64,000 nt of DNA from Pseudactinotalea sp. HY158 (lineage in GTDB: Bacteria > Actinomycetota > Actinomycetes > Actinomycetales > Beutenbergiaceae). The position numbers were made by a program, and so were the translations under genes. Within the stretch, counting starts at the first letter, position 1. Each line of letters starts with the position of its first letter. The DNA lies in NCBI RefSeq assembly GCF_009660225.1, contig NZ_CP045920.1, positions 372,001-436,000 of the forward strand, in the 5' to 3' direction. This document shows, piece by piece, positions 9,890-20,181 of the stretch. A model generated the notes under the pieces. That model searched no databases. It was not told the DNA's origin and was given only the letters and a program-made list of their open reading frames with translations.

Positions 9890-10117
9890 AGCACCCGGCC
9901 CCGATCGACCGACGAAGAGCTTGTGAAGAAGCCGTGACGGGGCGGCCGTCGAGGGGTCGGAGGCGTCGCGCCGAGAAAGTCCACTAGGTGAGTGGGTTCT
10001 GCCCACATCGTGGCCGAAACGCGCCGGAGGTTGTGTCTTCATGGGCGGTGATCTAGCTTTTGGATTAAGAAGATCAGTCGTTCCGTAAGGATGCGGAACC
10101 GACCGGGGGTGTGAATT

Positions 10118-10462
10118 ATGGATTACGAAGACGACCAGAGTTGGACGGCCCGTGCGGCGTGCGCGTCACAGGAGCCCGACGAGCTCTTCGTGCAAGGATC
10201 CGCGCAGCGCCAGGCGCGTGAGGTGTGTTTCGCCTGTCCGGTCCGACTCGAATGCCTCGTGGACGCACTGGACAACCGGATCCAGTACGGCGTGTGGGGC
10301 GGAATGACCGAGCGGGAACGGCGCGCCCTGCTGCGCCGGGCGCCGTCCGTGGAATCGTGGCGCGAGGCGCTCGCGGAATGGGATCGCGACCACCTGACCG
10401 AGATGATCCTGCAGCGGTGGCCGCTGCCGCAGCGGCGCCGAGTGCACGCGCACACGGGGTGA
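10118..10462 (+). CDS. whiB4: WhiB-family iron-sulfur regulator, WhiB4-like
   Basis: A 114-aa WhiB protein. The four cluster-binding cysteines are Cys15, Cys37, Cys40 and Cys46 (C-X2-C-X5-C), followed by the GVWGG turn at 58-62 and a basic C-terminal DNA-binding tail. WhiB proteins carry a [4Fe-4S] cluster and act with sigma-A or directly on DNA; WhiB4 is linked to redox sensing in mycobacteria. The assignment to the WhiB4 branch rests mainly on location next to ponA2, as in M. tuberculosis (Rv3681c beside Rv3682). A GGGGGTG ribosome site precedes ATG 10118. The 240 bp between ponA2 and this gene hold both promoters. Confidence 0.85.
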   Translation: MDYEDDQSWTARAACASQEPDELFVQGSAQRQAREVCFACPVRLECLVDALDNRIQYGVWGGMTERERRALLRRAPSVESWREALAEWDRDHLTEMILQRWPLPQRRRVHAHTG

Positions 10463-10531
10463 TCGGCGGGCGATCGCCGGGTGATCGGCGGGCCGGTCGA
10501 AGGTCCCGGGACAGGACGGGGCGTCGATCCG

Positions 10532-10537
10532 TAAGAT
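10532..10537 (+). promoter_or_regulatory. -10 box for the DUF4177-ridA pair
   Basis: TAAGAT lies six bases before ATG 10544 with no Shine-Dalgarno sequence. GGGACA at 10508-10513 could be a -35 element with 18-bp spacing. Confidence 0.45.
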
Positions 10538-10543
10538 CGGGCC

Positions 10544-10699
10544 ATGACCACTTGGGAATATGCCACCGTGCCATTGATCATCCACAACACCAAGGCGATC
10601 CTCGACAACTGGGGTAGCGACGGCTGGGAACTCGTCCAGGTCGTGACCGGCCCGGACGGGAACGGCCTCGTCGCCTACCTGAAGCGGCCGACGCAGTGA
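10544..10699 (+). CDS. DUF4177-family small protein
   Basis: This 51-aa protein fits the DUF4177 pattern: MTTWEYATVPL, then LDNWGSDGWELVQVV and a short strand ending in AYLKRP. The family is small, cytosolic and of unknown function. It is short enough to be missed by length filters, but it has a good leaderless -10 box and its TGA overlaps the GTG of ridA. The same small gene is commonly found just upstream of this RidA type in actinobacteria (recall, not checked). Confidence 0.8.
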   Translation: MTTWEYATVPLIIHNTKAILDNWGSDGWELVQVVTGPDGNGLVAYLKRPTQ

Positions 10700-11190
10700 G
10701 CGGGGTCGCGGACGGGTCGCGATCGGCGCGGCTGGAGGAACTGGGCATCGAGCTGCCGCCGGTGACGCTGCCGGTCGCCAACTACGTGCCGGCCGTGCTC
10801 ACGGGCGGCTACGTGTACACGAGTGGGCAGCTGCCCATCGAGGCGGGGGAGCTGCTCAGCCGCGGCCACCTCGGCGCCGAGGTCCACGTGGAGGAGGCCG
10901 CCGCGGCCGCGCGCGTGTGCGCCCTCAATGCCATCGCCGCCGCTGCGGCCGTCGCCGGGGGCGTGGACGCACTCGTCCGGCCGGTCAAGGTGACCGGGTT
11001 CGTCGCCTCGGCGGCGGGGTTCTCGGACCAGGCCACGGTGATCAACGGCGCCTCGGATCTCCTCGGCGAGGTCTTCGGCGCCCCGCACGCCCGCTCGGCG
11101 GTCGGTGTCGCCGAACTCCCGCTCGGAGCCGCGGTCGAGGTCGAGGTCGTCTTCGAGGTCGGCCGCGCCGCGCCGGCCGACAACCGGTAG
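10696..11190 (+). CDS. RidA/YjgF-family protein
   Basis: This 164-aa RidA-like protein has the YTSGQLPIE block at about residues 37-45 and the ELPLGAAVEVEVV strand near the C-terminus, which are the hallmarks of the family. Classical RidA deaminates reactive enamine/imine intermediates from PLP enzymes such as threonine dehydratase. This longer subgroup (Rv3678c-like) has no proven substrate. The GTG start overlaps the stop of the DUF4177 gene (GTGA). Transcription probably ends at the hairpin at 11210. Confidence 0.85.
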   Translation: MSGVADGSRSARLEELGIELPPVTLPVANYVPAVLTGGYVYTSGQLPIEAGELLSRGHLGAEVHVEEAAAAARVCALNAIAAAAAVAGGVDALVRPVKVTGFVASAAGFSDQATVINGASDLLGEVFGAPHARSAVGVAELPLGAAVEVEVVFEVGRAAPADNR

Positions 11191-11209
11191 CCGCACGCCC
11201 CTGCGTAGG

Positions 11210-11246
11210 CCCGAGCCCGCCGATCGTCACGATCGGCGGGCTCGGG
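11210..11246. terminator. bidirectional terminator between ridA and crp
   Basis: A perfect 17-bp stem (11210-11226 with 11230-11246) has a TCA loop between two convergent genes. There is no T-tract, as is common in high-GC actinobacteria. Confidence 0.75.
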
Positions 11247-11276
11247 TGCGTCGCGGTCGGACGCGACCGACGTTCG

Positions 11277-11954
11277 TCAGCGCGCGCGGCGGCGGAGCTT
11301 GGGGATGTCGAGCAGTACGACGGAGCGGCCGTCGAGCTGCAGCCAGCCGCGGGAGGAGAATTCCGCCAGCGCCTTGTTCACGGTCTCGCGGGTGGCCCCG
11401 ACCAGCTGGGCCAGCTCCTCCTGCGTGAGGTCGTGCGTGACCCGCAGCCCCCGCTCGGTCTGCTGGCCGAAGCGCGCGCCCAGGTCGAGCAGCGCCCGCG
11501 AGACGCGGCCGGGCACGTCGGAGAAGATGAGGTCGGAGACCTTGTTGTTCGTCCGTCGCAGCCGGATCGCCAGCGAACGCAGCAGGTGCTGGGAGATCTC
11601 CGGGCGGGCGTCGAGCACCCGCAGCAGATCGGTGTGCTGCAGCTCCACCACCGTGGTCTTGGCGAGCGCGGTCGCGGTGGCTGTGCGTGGGCCCGGATCG
11701 TAGAGGGAGACCTCGCCGAGGATCTCCCCGGGCCCCAGGATCGCCAGCAGATGCTCGCGGCCGTCGGGGGCGGTGTGGCCGAGCTTCACCTTGCCCGCGC
11801 CGATGATGTAGAGGCGATCGCCGGGGGAGCCTTCGCGGAAGATCTCCTCTCCACGCCGATAGGTCGACTCCTGCATCCGCTCGCGAACCGCCAGGTAACT
11901 CTGATCACCTAGCTCCGCGAAGAGCGGAGCGGCTCGAACGATAGACTCGTCCAT
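11277..11954 (-). CDS. crp: Crp/FNR-family cAMP receptor protein
   Basis: This 225-aa global regulator is the same length as M. tuberculosis Crp (Rv3676). The N-terminal cyclic-nucleotide domain includes FREGSPGDRLYIIGAGKVKL and the phosphate-binding cassette GEILGEVSLYDPGPRTATATA. A dimer helix follows, then a winged HTH (LTQEELAQLVGATRETVNKAL). Crp/GlxR controls carbon metabolism genes in actinobacteria, often including acs. The start at 11954 gives the standard length. A near-perfect Crp/GlxR-type box 20 bp upstream suggests autoregulation. In this genome the gene sits next to an EphE-like hydrolase; nth and marP, which lie between them in mycobacteria, are absent. Confidence 0.93.
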   Translation of the reverse strand: MDESIVRAAPLFAELGDQSYLAVRERMQESTYRRGEEIFREGSPGDRLYIIGAGKVKLGHTAPDGREHLLAILGPGEILGEVSLYDPGPRTATATALAKTTVVELQHTDLLRVLDARPEISQHLLRSLAIRLRRTNNKVSDLIFSDVPGRVSRALLDLGARFGQQTERGLRVTHDLTQEELAQLVGATRETVNKALAEFSSRGWLQLDGRSVVLLDIPKLRRRAR

Positions 11955-11973
11955 TGTGTGCAGCACCCTTCCG

Positions 11974-11989
11974 TGTGAGATAGCGCACA
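11974..11989. promoter_or_regulatory. Crp/GlxR-type operator upstream of crp
   Basis: TGTGAGATAGCGCACA matches the corynebacterial GlxR consensus TGTGANNTANNTCACA at all but one fixed position. It lies 20 bp before the crp start, a position suited to autorepression. Confidence 0.65.
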
Positions 11990-12136
11990 GTCTGCCAGGT
12001 TTATCGGTCAGCCCGCACCAGCAGCCAGCATACGGGCGAGTCGGCGGCCGGTGGCGGACATCGGCCGCGTGTGCGCGAGGAGTTCCGGGTGGGCCGCCTC
12101 CGCGCGCCCGGGAGACGCCGACACCTGCGGCCCGTC

Positions 12137-13042
12137 TCAGCCCGTGACGCCCGGCAGCCAGCGCAGCAGCGCCCCGGTCACCTGGTCGGCGGCCTCCTCG
12201 GGCAGGAAGTGCCCCGCGTCGTCGATGAGCAGGCGCTTGTACCCCGCGCCCACCCGCTCCCGCTCGTTCGCGGTCGCCTGCGAGGGCACGAACCGGTCCG
12301 CCCGGCCGTGCAGGAGCAGCGTCGGCACCCCGACCGGGCCGGCCAGCGAACGCAGGAACGCCCGACCGGGCCCGCCGAGCCGGGCGCGGGTGAGCCAGCG
12401 CACCTGCTGGAAGGCCGAATGCGCCACGAACGGGATCCGGGCGGCCTGCTGATACGTGGCCACACCCACGGGCTCCCAGCCCGGCGCGGACCACTCGGTC
12501 AGGATGAACTCCATGAGGTCCCCGGCGATGAGCCGGTTCTCCGGCAGCCACGGGGTCTGGGCGAAGCTGAAGAAGTTGAGCGCGACCCCGCCCCGGCCGC
12601 GGATCAGCGCCGACCACAGCGACGCGGGATGCGGGTAGGACATCGGCACGATCGCGCGGGCGACGCCCGGATGCAGGGACGGCAGCGACCAGGCGATCTG
12701 GCTGCCGAAGCCATGGCCGACGACCACGGCGTTCGCCGCCCCGAGGCCCCGGATCACGCCGGCGGCGTCCGCGGTCAGGGTGGGCAGGTCGTAGCGGCCG
12801 CGGGTCTTGTCGGAGGATCCGTAGCCGCGCAGGTCCATCGCGGCCACGCGGTAGCCCGCGCGTGCCAGCCGGGGAATCTGGGCCCGCCAGCTCCACCAGA
12901 ACTGGCCGAAGCCGTGCAGCAGCAGCACAAGCGGCCCGTCGGCCGGTCCCGCGCACGCCACGTGGAAGCGGGAGCCGTTCGCGGCGACCATTCGGTGCAC
13001 CCAGTCCCCGGGCGGGGCGATCACGGCAGGATCAGCAGTCAC
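12137..13042 (-). CDS. alpha/beta hydrolase, EphE-like, with nucleophile replaced by Gly
   Basis: A 301-aa alpha/beta hydrolase resembling epoxide hydrolase/haloalkane dehalogenase-type proteins. It has the oxyanion HGFG (43-46), strand DLRGYGSSD (70-78) and a C-terminal AGHFLPEE with the general-base His. The nucleophile elbow, which should read G-x-S/D-x-G, reads G-H-G-F-G with glycine at residue 111. Either the protein is not a conventional hydrolase, or another residue (Ser113 or His110) acts. The position between crp and acs matches ephE (Rv3670) in M. tuberculosis. The frame and neighbouring residues are otherwise well preserved, so this is unlikely to be random decay. Probably cytosolic; no signal peptide. 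Confidence 0.8.
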   Translation of the reverse strand: MTADPAVIAPPGDWVHRMVAANGSRFHVACAGPADGPLVLLLHGFGQFWWSWRAQIPRLARAGYRVAAMDLRGYGSSDKTRGRYDLPTLTADAAGVIRGLGAANAVVVGHGFGSQIAWSLPSLHPGVARAIVPMSYPHPASLWSALIRGRGGVALNFFSFAQTPWLPENRLIAGDLMEFILTEWSAPGWEPVGVATYQQAARIPFVAHSAFQQVRWLTRARLGGPGRAFLRSLAGPVGVPTLLLHGRADRFVPSQATANERERVGAGYKRLLIDDAGHFLPEEAADQVTGALLRWLPGVTG

Positions 13043-13080
13043 ATGCGCCAGGTTACCGGGCGCCGTGCGAGAGGGAGCGA

Positions 13081-13124
13081 ACGGACGGCGTCACTCGCCC
13101 GCGCGGGTGAGTGACGCCGTCCGT
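13081..13124 (-). terminator. terminator of acs
   Basis: A 16-bp perfect stem (13081-13096 with 13109-13124) encloses a loop that can itself pair (CCCGCGCGGG). It lies 12 bp after the acs stop. Confidence 0.75.
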
Positions 13125-13135
13125 AGGTCGAGCGC

Positions 13136-15118
<1,983 letters not shown>

Positions 15119-15239
15119 GGGACCTCCAGACGGGAGCGATGGCGACGTTGACGCCTACCAGCCTAGAACCATTTTCAGCGCGTGCGTGACGGGCGCCACG
15201 ATTTATGTCGAAACCGAGAATTCTTCTCGGGTCGGGTGC

Positions 15240-16274
15240 TCAGCCCTCGAGCTCGGAACGGATCCGTTCCTCGCGGCGACCCTGCCGGCGCGCGCCGTGG
15301 GAGATGACCCCCGCCATGATGAGGACGACCCCGAAGGTGAGCAGGCGTCCGGTCACGGCGTCCCGCTGCAGGTGGTCGAGCACGTTCTGGCCGAACTGTC
15401 CGAGGCGGGTGAAGATCTCGGCATAGTCGGCGAGGAAGTCCTGTGCCCGGTCGGGGAACGCGAGGTAGGCCGCGCCGAGGAGGGCCGTGATCGAGCCCAG
15501 GATGATCGGGCCCACCGAGGACCAGCGCGCCGCGAGCAGCACGATGATCGCCGCGAGCAGCCCGGCGCCGAGCTCGACGTAGGCCCAGACGTTCACCGTC
15601 TCGCTGTGCTCGATGCTCCACGAGAGGCGCTCGCCGCCGTCGGCGAGGAGGTACCAGGCCACGGGCACGAACACGAGCGAGACGAGCACGACCCACCAGT
15701 GGGCGGCCGCGCGGGACTCCGGCCCCTCGTTGAAGCCCTCGAACGGGTCGGCCGGCTCTGCGGGCTCCGGGGGGCTCACGTGGGCCACGGGCGTCGAGGG
15801 CATGGACCGGGTCGCGGGCACGGCACCGATCGAGCCGATGCCGCCGGCCGGGGAGGCCGGGAGCGGGGTGACCGGACCGGTCGGGGTGTGCGCGGACTCC
15901 TCCTCGGCCAGGAGCTCGGTGGAGCCCGGGCCGAAGGCGGTCGTCGCGGGCCCGGAGTCCTCGAAGGTCGAGGCGGGCTCCTCCTCGCCGGGGACGCCGG
16001 CCGGATCGCTCCCGCCCGCGGGATCGCCGCCCTCGTCGCGGCTCGGCCCGAACCGGCGCGCGCGTTCCTGCCGGAGGGCCTCGTCGTCCTCGGCACTCGG
16101 TGCGGCGGTGGTCTGCGGTGTCCACGGGGCCGGGGCGTGCTGCTCCCGGTCCTCGGCGTCCCCGCCCTCGGGGCGCTGCGACATCTCGGGGCCGGTGCCG
16201 GCCACGGATTCGGGGGGTGCGGGTGTGACGCGTGCGCCGCTGTAGGAACTGAGCGGATCGTTCGGCTCGGACAT
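15240..16274 (-). CDS. four-TM membrane protein with long disordered N-terminus
   Basis: This 344-aa protein is not recognised. Residues 1 to about 185 are low-complexity, acidic and Pro/Ser/Glu-rich, and probably cytosolic and disordered. Four TM helices follow: WWVVLVSLVFVPVAWYLLA, an ELGAGLLAAIIVLLAA segment, IILGSITALLGAAYLAF, and LLTFGVVLIMAGVISHGA. It ends with a basic tail (RRQGRREERIRSE). The start at 16274 is supported by GGAGG nine bases upstream; the longer frame upstream encodes Arg/Gly-rich shadow sequence. It sits between acs and ssd. No function is proposed. Confidence 0.7.
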   Translation of the reverse strand: MSEPNDPLSSYSGARVTPAPPESVAGTGPEMSQRPEGGDAEDREQHAPAPWTPQTTAAPSAEDDEALRQERARRFGPSRDEGGDPAGGSDPAGVPGEEEPASTFEDSGPATTAFGPGSTELLAEEESAHTPTGPVTPLPASPAGGIGSIGAVPATRSMPSTPVAHVSPPEPAEPADPFEGFNEGPESRAAAHWWVVLVSLVFVPVAWYLLADGGERLSWSIEHSETVNVWAYVELGAGLLAAIIVLLAARWSSVGPIILGSITALLGAAYLAFPDRAQDFLADYAEIFTRLGQFGQNVLDHLQRDAVTGRLLTFGVVLIMAGVISHGARRQGRREERIRSELEG

Positions 16275-16488
16275 TCTGCCTCCAGTGGACTGAGCGTAGG
16301 CACCACGGTAGCGAGGAGCCCGCGCGGGGTGAGGAGCCACGCCGTCCGGTGCCTGTGTCCGCCCACCTGTCCGCCCACGTGTCCGCCCCCGTGTCCACAA
16401 GGTGCGCGGCCGTCCACAGGCGGGGCGGGCGACCGTGACGCGCGGACGGGAAGGCGTCAGGGTGGTCCGAGACGACGGGGAGGACGAG

Positions 16489-17465
16489 ATGGCCGAGACA
16501 CCGGTGGCGCTGCGGAGCGAGTCGGCGGAGACGATCGAGGCGGTCCGGGCCGTGCTGGCGGTGGCCGGGCTGCCGGTCGCGGTCTATCCGGACCATGCCG
16601 ATCCTCCGGCGGAGGTCGGCCTCGCCCTCGACGGCGCCGATCGGGCGGACGAGCGCTGGCGCCACGCCGGCAACCGATCCGCCCGGGTGGGGACTCGTGA
16701 GATCGAGGCCGGCACCCTCGTCCTCCCGGCCGGGGCCGATCGGCTCCTCGCCCTCGCCCGCGCGGCCAACCGGCGGGTGCGGGCGCGAGTCGTCGGGGTC
16801 GTCGGTGCCGCGGGGGCCTCGGGGCCTCCGCCCTCGCCGCGGTCCTCGCTCGGGTGAGCGCGGCCCAGGCGTTGACGGTCGCGCTCGTCGACGGCGCGGA
16901 CGGCGCCCCGCTCGAGGTGCTCCTCGGGATCGAGGGCCATCCGGGCCTGCGGTGGCCCGACCTCGTGGGGGCGGGATCGATCGACCCGGGCGAACTCGCG
17001 AACGCCCTCCCGGTGTGGATGGGAGTGCGGGTGCTGAGCACCGACACCCGGCCGGCCGCGCTCACGGCGAATGCGGACGGGGTGATCATGGCGCTGGCGC
17101 AGTCCCACGATGCGGTCGTCCTGGATCTGCCGCGGCATGCCGTGGCGGCCGGAGTCGCCGGGCAATGGTGCGACGTCGTGCTCGTCCTCACCACTCCCGA
17201 CGGCCCCGCCGCGGCCGCAGCTCGGCGCCTGGCCGAACTCGTGCGCGGGCAGGACGCGCGACTCGTGGTGCGCGGGCCGATCCGCGACGGCTTCACCCCC
17301 GCGGAGATGGCCGAGTTCTGCGGGCTCACGCTCGCCGGCGCCATGCGCACCGAACGATCGCTTCCCGCGGCGATGGAGCGGGGACTGGCGCCGGGGGAGG
17401 CGAGTCGTGGCCCGCTCGTGCGGCTCGCTCGCGGGCTCGTGCGCGACCTGCACCTCTCGGACTGA
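16489..17465 (+). pseudogene. ssd: septum-site-determining protein Ssd (MinD/ParA-like), frameshifted
   Basis: Two adjacent reading frames together encode one 325-aa Ssd/CpaE-like protein of the MinD/ParA superfamily (Rv3660c is similar in length and position). The first frame (16489-16857) holds the N-terminal domain and the start of the deviant P-loop (VVGVVGAAGAS). The second (from about 16824 to 17465) continues directly with ASALAAVLARVSAAQALT and the rest of the ATPase. Adding one G to the GGGG run at 16821-16824 joins them perfectly. The gene opens the tad locus and may place or restrain the secretion machinery at the septum. GGGGAGG precedes ATG 16489. Whether the break is real or a homopolymer sequencing error cannot be told from one sequence. 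Confidence 0.8.
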
Positions 17466-17470
17466 GTGCC

Positions 17471-18676
17471 GTGTCGCCGCCGCAGGGCCCCCGGGAGCTC
17501 GAGGGCATCCGGGAACGCCTCGTGAGCGCGGGCGGGAGCCTCACCGGCGCCGTCCGGGCCGCGCCTGCCCGCAGCGATGCCGCGACGTGGGGGCTGCTTC
17601 GCGACGCGGCCGCGGAGATCCACGGGGCCGGCCGGATCGTGCAGCCGCTGCTCGACGATCCCGCAGTGACCGACGTGCTCGTCAACGGCGAGGCCGCGAT
17701 CTGGGTGGACCGCGGCCGCGGCCTGGAACGGACCGGCACCCGGATCGAGGACGCCCGCGGCTTCGCCGTGCGGCTCGCCACGCTCGCGGGTCAGCGGCTC
17801 GACGAGGCGGCCCCGATCGTCGACGGACGCCTCCCGGACGGCACTCGCCTGCACGCGGTCCTGCCGCCGCTGGTCGACGGCGGCGTGCACATCAGCCTGC
17901 GCACCGGCAACCGCCGGGCGCGGCGCTGGCAGGACCTCATCGCGGCCGGATTCCTCCATCCTCGTCTCGCGGAGATCGTCGACCGGCTCCGCAGCCGCCG
18001 CGCGAACATGCTCGTCTCGGGAGCCGCGGGCGTGGGCAAGACGACCCTCGTGGCCGCGGTCCTCTCCCGGGTGCCGAGCAGCGAGCGGATCGTCATCATC
18101 GAGGAGGCGGCCGAGCTCGCCCCGGACCATCCCCATGTCGTGCACCTGCAGGGGAGGCCGCCGAACGTGCAGGGTGCGGGTGCCGTGGCGCTGGCCGATC
18201 TCGTGCGCGCGGCCATGCGGATGCGTCCCGACCGGCTCGTGCTCGGGGAGTGCCGCGGCGCGGAGGTGCGGGAGGTGCTCTCGGCGCTCAACACGGGTCA
18301 CGACGGCGGGCTGGCCACCGTGCACGCCAACGCCGCGACCGACGTGCCGGCCCGGCTCCTCGCCCTCGGCGCGCTCGCGGGCATGGAGGCCGCGGCCGTC
18401 GCGGCCCAGGCGACGGCCGCGATCGATGCGCTCGTGCACCTGCGCCGCGATTCGTCCGGCCGGCGGTACCTCGACCACGTGGCCACCTTCACCGCCGACT
18501 TCCGGGCCGAGCGGGCCGTGACCGTGACCGCCGCCGGGCTGCGCTACGGGCCGGGGTGGCAGGCGCTCGCCGCACGACTCGACGGGGTCGATGTCGGCGC
18601 CGGTCACAGGGCCGATGGCGGGGTCGATGGCGGGGCCGATGACGCGGGCGTTGCGCCGGCCCCGGGGGGAGGGTGA
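17471..18676 (+). CDS. tadA: TadA/VirB11-family secretion ATPase
   Basis: This 401-aa type II/IV secretion ATPase powers Flp-type pilus or Tad secretion at the inner membrane. It has an N-terminal helical domain, Walker A GAAGVGKTTL at about 183-192, the Asp-box-like EEAAELAPDHPHVV, Walker B RLVLGECRG and the NTGHDGGLATVHAN motif. The GTG start at 17471, five bases after the ssd stop, is chosen because the open frame upstream is a shadow of ssd. The C-terminus is Gly/Ala/Asp-rich and variable. tadB follows two bases after its stop. Confidence 0.9.
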   Translation: MSPPQGPRELEGIRERLVSAGGSLTGAVRAAPARSDAATWGLLRDAAAEIHGAGRIVQPLLDDPAVTDVLVNGEAAIWVDRGRGLERTGTRIEDARGFAVRLATLAGQRLDEAAPIVDGRLPDGTRLHAVLPPLVDGGVHISLRTGNRRARRWQDLIAAGFLHPRLAEIVDRLRSRRANMLVSGAAGVGKTTLVAAVLSRVPSSERIVIIEEAAELAPDHPHVVHLQGRPPNVQGAGAVALADLVRAAMRMRPDRLVLGECRGAEVREVLSALNTGHDGGLATVHANAATDVPARLLALGALAGMEAAAVAAQATAAIDALVHLRRDSSGRRYLDHVATFTADFRAERAVTVTAAGLRYGPGWQALAARLDGVDVGAGHRADGGVDGGADDAGVAPAPGGG

Positions 18677-18677
18677 C

Positions 18678-19394
18678 ATGGGCGGGTCCGCATGGCCGGC
18701 CTGGGCCGCGATCGTTGCCGCCATGAGCCTGTGGGCCGTACCGGGGGTGCCACGGGCCGCCCGCTCGATGCGGCGCGCGCGGAGCCGGTGGAGCCTCGCC
18801 CGGATGCTCGAGAGCCACCTCCGGGCGGTCCGGCGGGCCCGATCCACCGGACGGCCCGAGAACGAGGTGGGCACCGTGCTCGTCGCGGTGGCGGCTCGGC
18901 TGCGGGCCGGGATGGCGCCGGAGGTCGCCTGGCAGCGGTCGTTGCGGGGTGCCTCGCCGCCGGTGGCCGAGGCGCTGCGCGCCGAGCTGACGGGCGTGGA
19001 CACCCGGAACACGCGGCGCCGGGGCGGCCGGTCCCGCGGGGCCGCCGTCCGGACCGCGGTGGACTCGGCGATGGCCGCCCGAGAGGTGGCCGCCGGTCTC
19101 GGGGCCGAGCTCGCCGTGGTCCTCGACGCCTGCGCCGACGGGATCGAGGAGGCGGGCCGGGCGGCCTCCGATCGGGCCGGAGCGCTCGGCGGTCCGCGGG
19201 CCACGGCCCGGCTCCTCGGCTGGCTGCCGCTCGGAGGGCTCGTCCTCGGCACGGGTCTCGGTGCCGACCCGCTCGGCTGGCTGCTCGGATCATGGTGGGG
19301 AGCGGCCGTGGGGCTGCTCGCGATCGGACTCACCGTCGCCGGCCACCTGTGGATCCACTCCCTCGTCGCCGGTGCCGAACGGGCCGGCCGATGA
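18678..19394 (+). CDS. tadB: TadB-like type II secretion F-domain membrane protein
   Basis: A 238-aa inner-membrane platform protein of the Tad system, corresponding to Rv3658c. It starts with a TM helix (WAAIVAAMSLWAVPG), has a T2SF helical region (VLVAVAARLRAGMAPEVAWQRSL and MAAREVAAGLGAEL), and ends with two TM helices (LLGWLPLGGLVLGTGLG and WWGAAVGLLAIGLTVAG). GGGGGAGG lies seven bases before ATG 18678. Its TGA overlaps the natural ATG of tadC (ATGA at 19391). Confidence 0.85.
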   Translation: MGGSAWPAWAAIVAAMSLWAVPGVPRAARSMRRARSRWSLARMLESHLRAVRRARSTGRPENEVGTVLVAVAARLRAGMAPEVAWQRSLRGASPPVAEALRAELTGVDTRNTRRRGGRSRGAAVRTAVDSAMAAREVAAGLGAELAVVLDACADGIEEAGRAASDRAGALGGPRATARLLGWLPLGGLVLGTGLGADPLGWLLGSWWGAAVGLLAIGLTVAGHLWIHSLVAGAERAGR

Positions 19395-19917
19395 GCATCG
19401 TGCTGAGCACTCTCCTCGTCGCCGCGGCGGCCGCGCTCCTCGCGGCACCGTGGGGGCCGCGGTCCCCACGCCGTCGAGCCGCCCGCCCCCTGCCGCGCGT
19501 CCGCGCTCGGTCGACCCGGCGGTCGTGATCGACCTGCTCGCGGTCGCACTCCGTGCGGGCGCCTCGATCCCGCAGGCCGTCGGAGTGGTCGGAGCCGCGC
19601 TCGGCGGGAACGAGGGGGCACGCCTGGAAACGGCGGCGCGGGCGCTCGAGCTCGGCTCCTCCTGGCCGCAGGCGTGGGGAGACCATCCGCTCGGGGCCAC
19701 CCTCGAGCCCGCGTGGGGCGACGGCGTGGACCCGACCGGGCTGCTCGTGCAGTCGGCACGGGCCGTCCGGTCCGAACGCCGGTCCGCGGCCCGCTCCGCC
19801 GCCGCCCGGCTCGGGGTGCGGCTCGTGCTGCCCGTCGGTCTGTGCCTCCTGCCCGCCTTCGTCCTGCTCGGGCTCGTGCCCGTGCTGGCGAGCTCCGGCC
19901 TGAGCCTCCTGGGCTGA
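19391..19917 (+). pseudogene. tadC: TadC-like T2SF membrane protein, apparent frameshift
   Basis: The coupled ATG at 19391 opens a frame with a clear N-terminal TM helix (MSIVLSTLLVAAAAALLAAP), but this frame stops at 19528. The T2SF domain (VDPAVVIDLLAVALRAG to the C-terminal TM GLCLLPAFVLLGLVPVL) is in the -1 frame up to 19917. Restoring one base in the GGGGG run at 19452-19456 or the CCCCC run near 19487 would join them into about 175 aa, close to Rv3657c. Alternatively, translation could begin at GTG 19450, giving 155 aa with no first TM helix, but no ribosome site supports it. This is the second 1-nt defect in the locus, after ssd. Confidence 0.75.
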
Positions 19918-19950
19918 ACCCGCGGTCACTGTGCCCCACTCGCCGTTCCG

Positions 19951-20009
19951 GCTGGTCTGCCTGCTGTGCCTGCTGGTCTGCCTGCTGTGTTTGCTGTGCC
20001 TGCTCTGCC
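19951..20009 (+). repeat. CTG-rich short tandem repeat
   Basis: Imperfect repeats of CTGCTGTGC, CTGGTCTGC and similar 9-mers lie in the 264-bp gap between tadC and the pilin gene. Read from GTG 19931 they would encode a Leu/Cys-rich stretch, but I see no good evidence that the small frame is a gene. Confidence 0.6.
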
Positions 20010-20181
20010 GCGCTCACCGCGTGCGGCAGACGCCGGGCCGTCCACAGCCTCCCCGCCCCTCCACAGCGCGGGGTCGGGCTCCGGCACGGTCCCGCCCGGA
20101 TCGGCCACGGTGGGATCGAGCCCGATGGCTCACCCGGGGCCGGGAACCCGGCTTCGGTGATCGAAGGAGAAGGGAGCATCC

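Noticed and set aside
15185-15200. CGTGACGGGCGCCACG upstream of acs as a Crp site
   Set aside because: Three mismatches to the fixed bases of the consensus, against one for the crp site; too weak to call.
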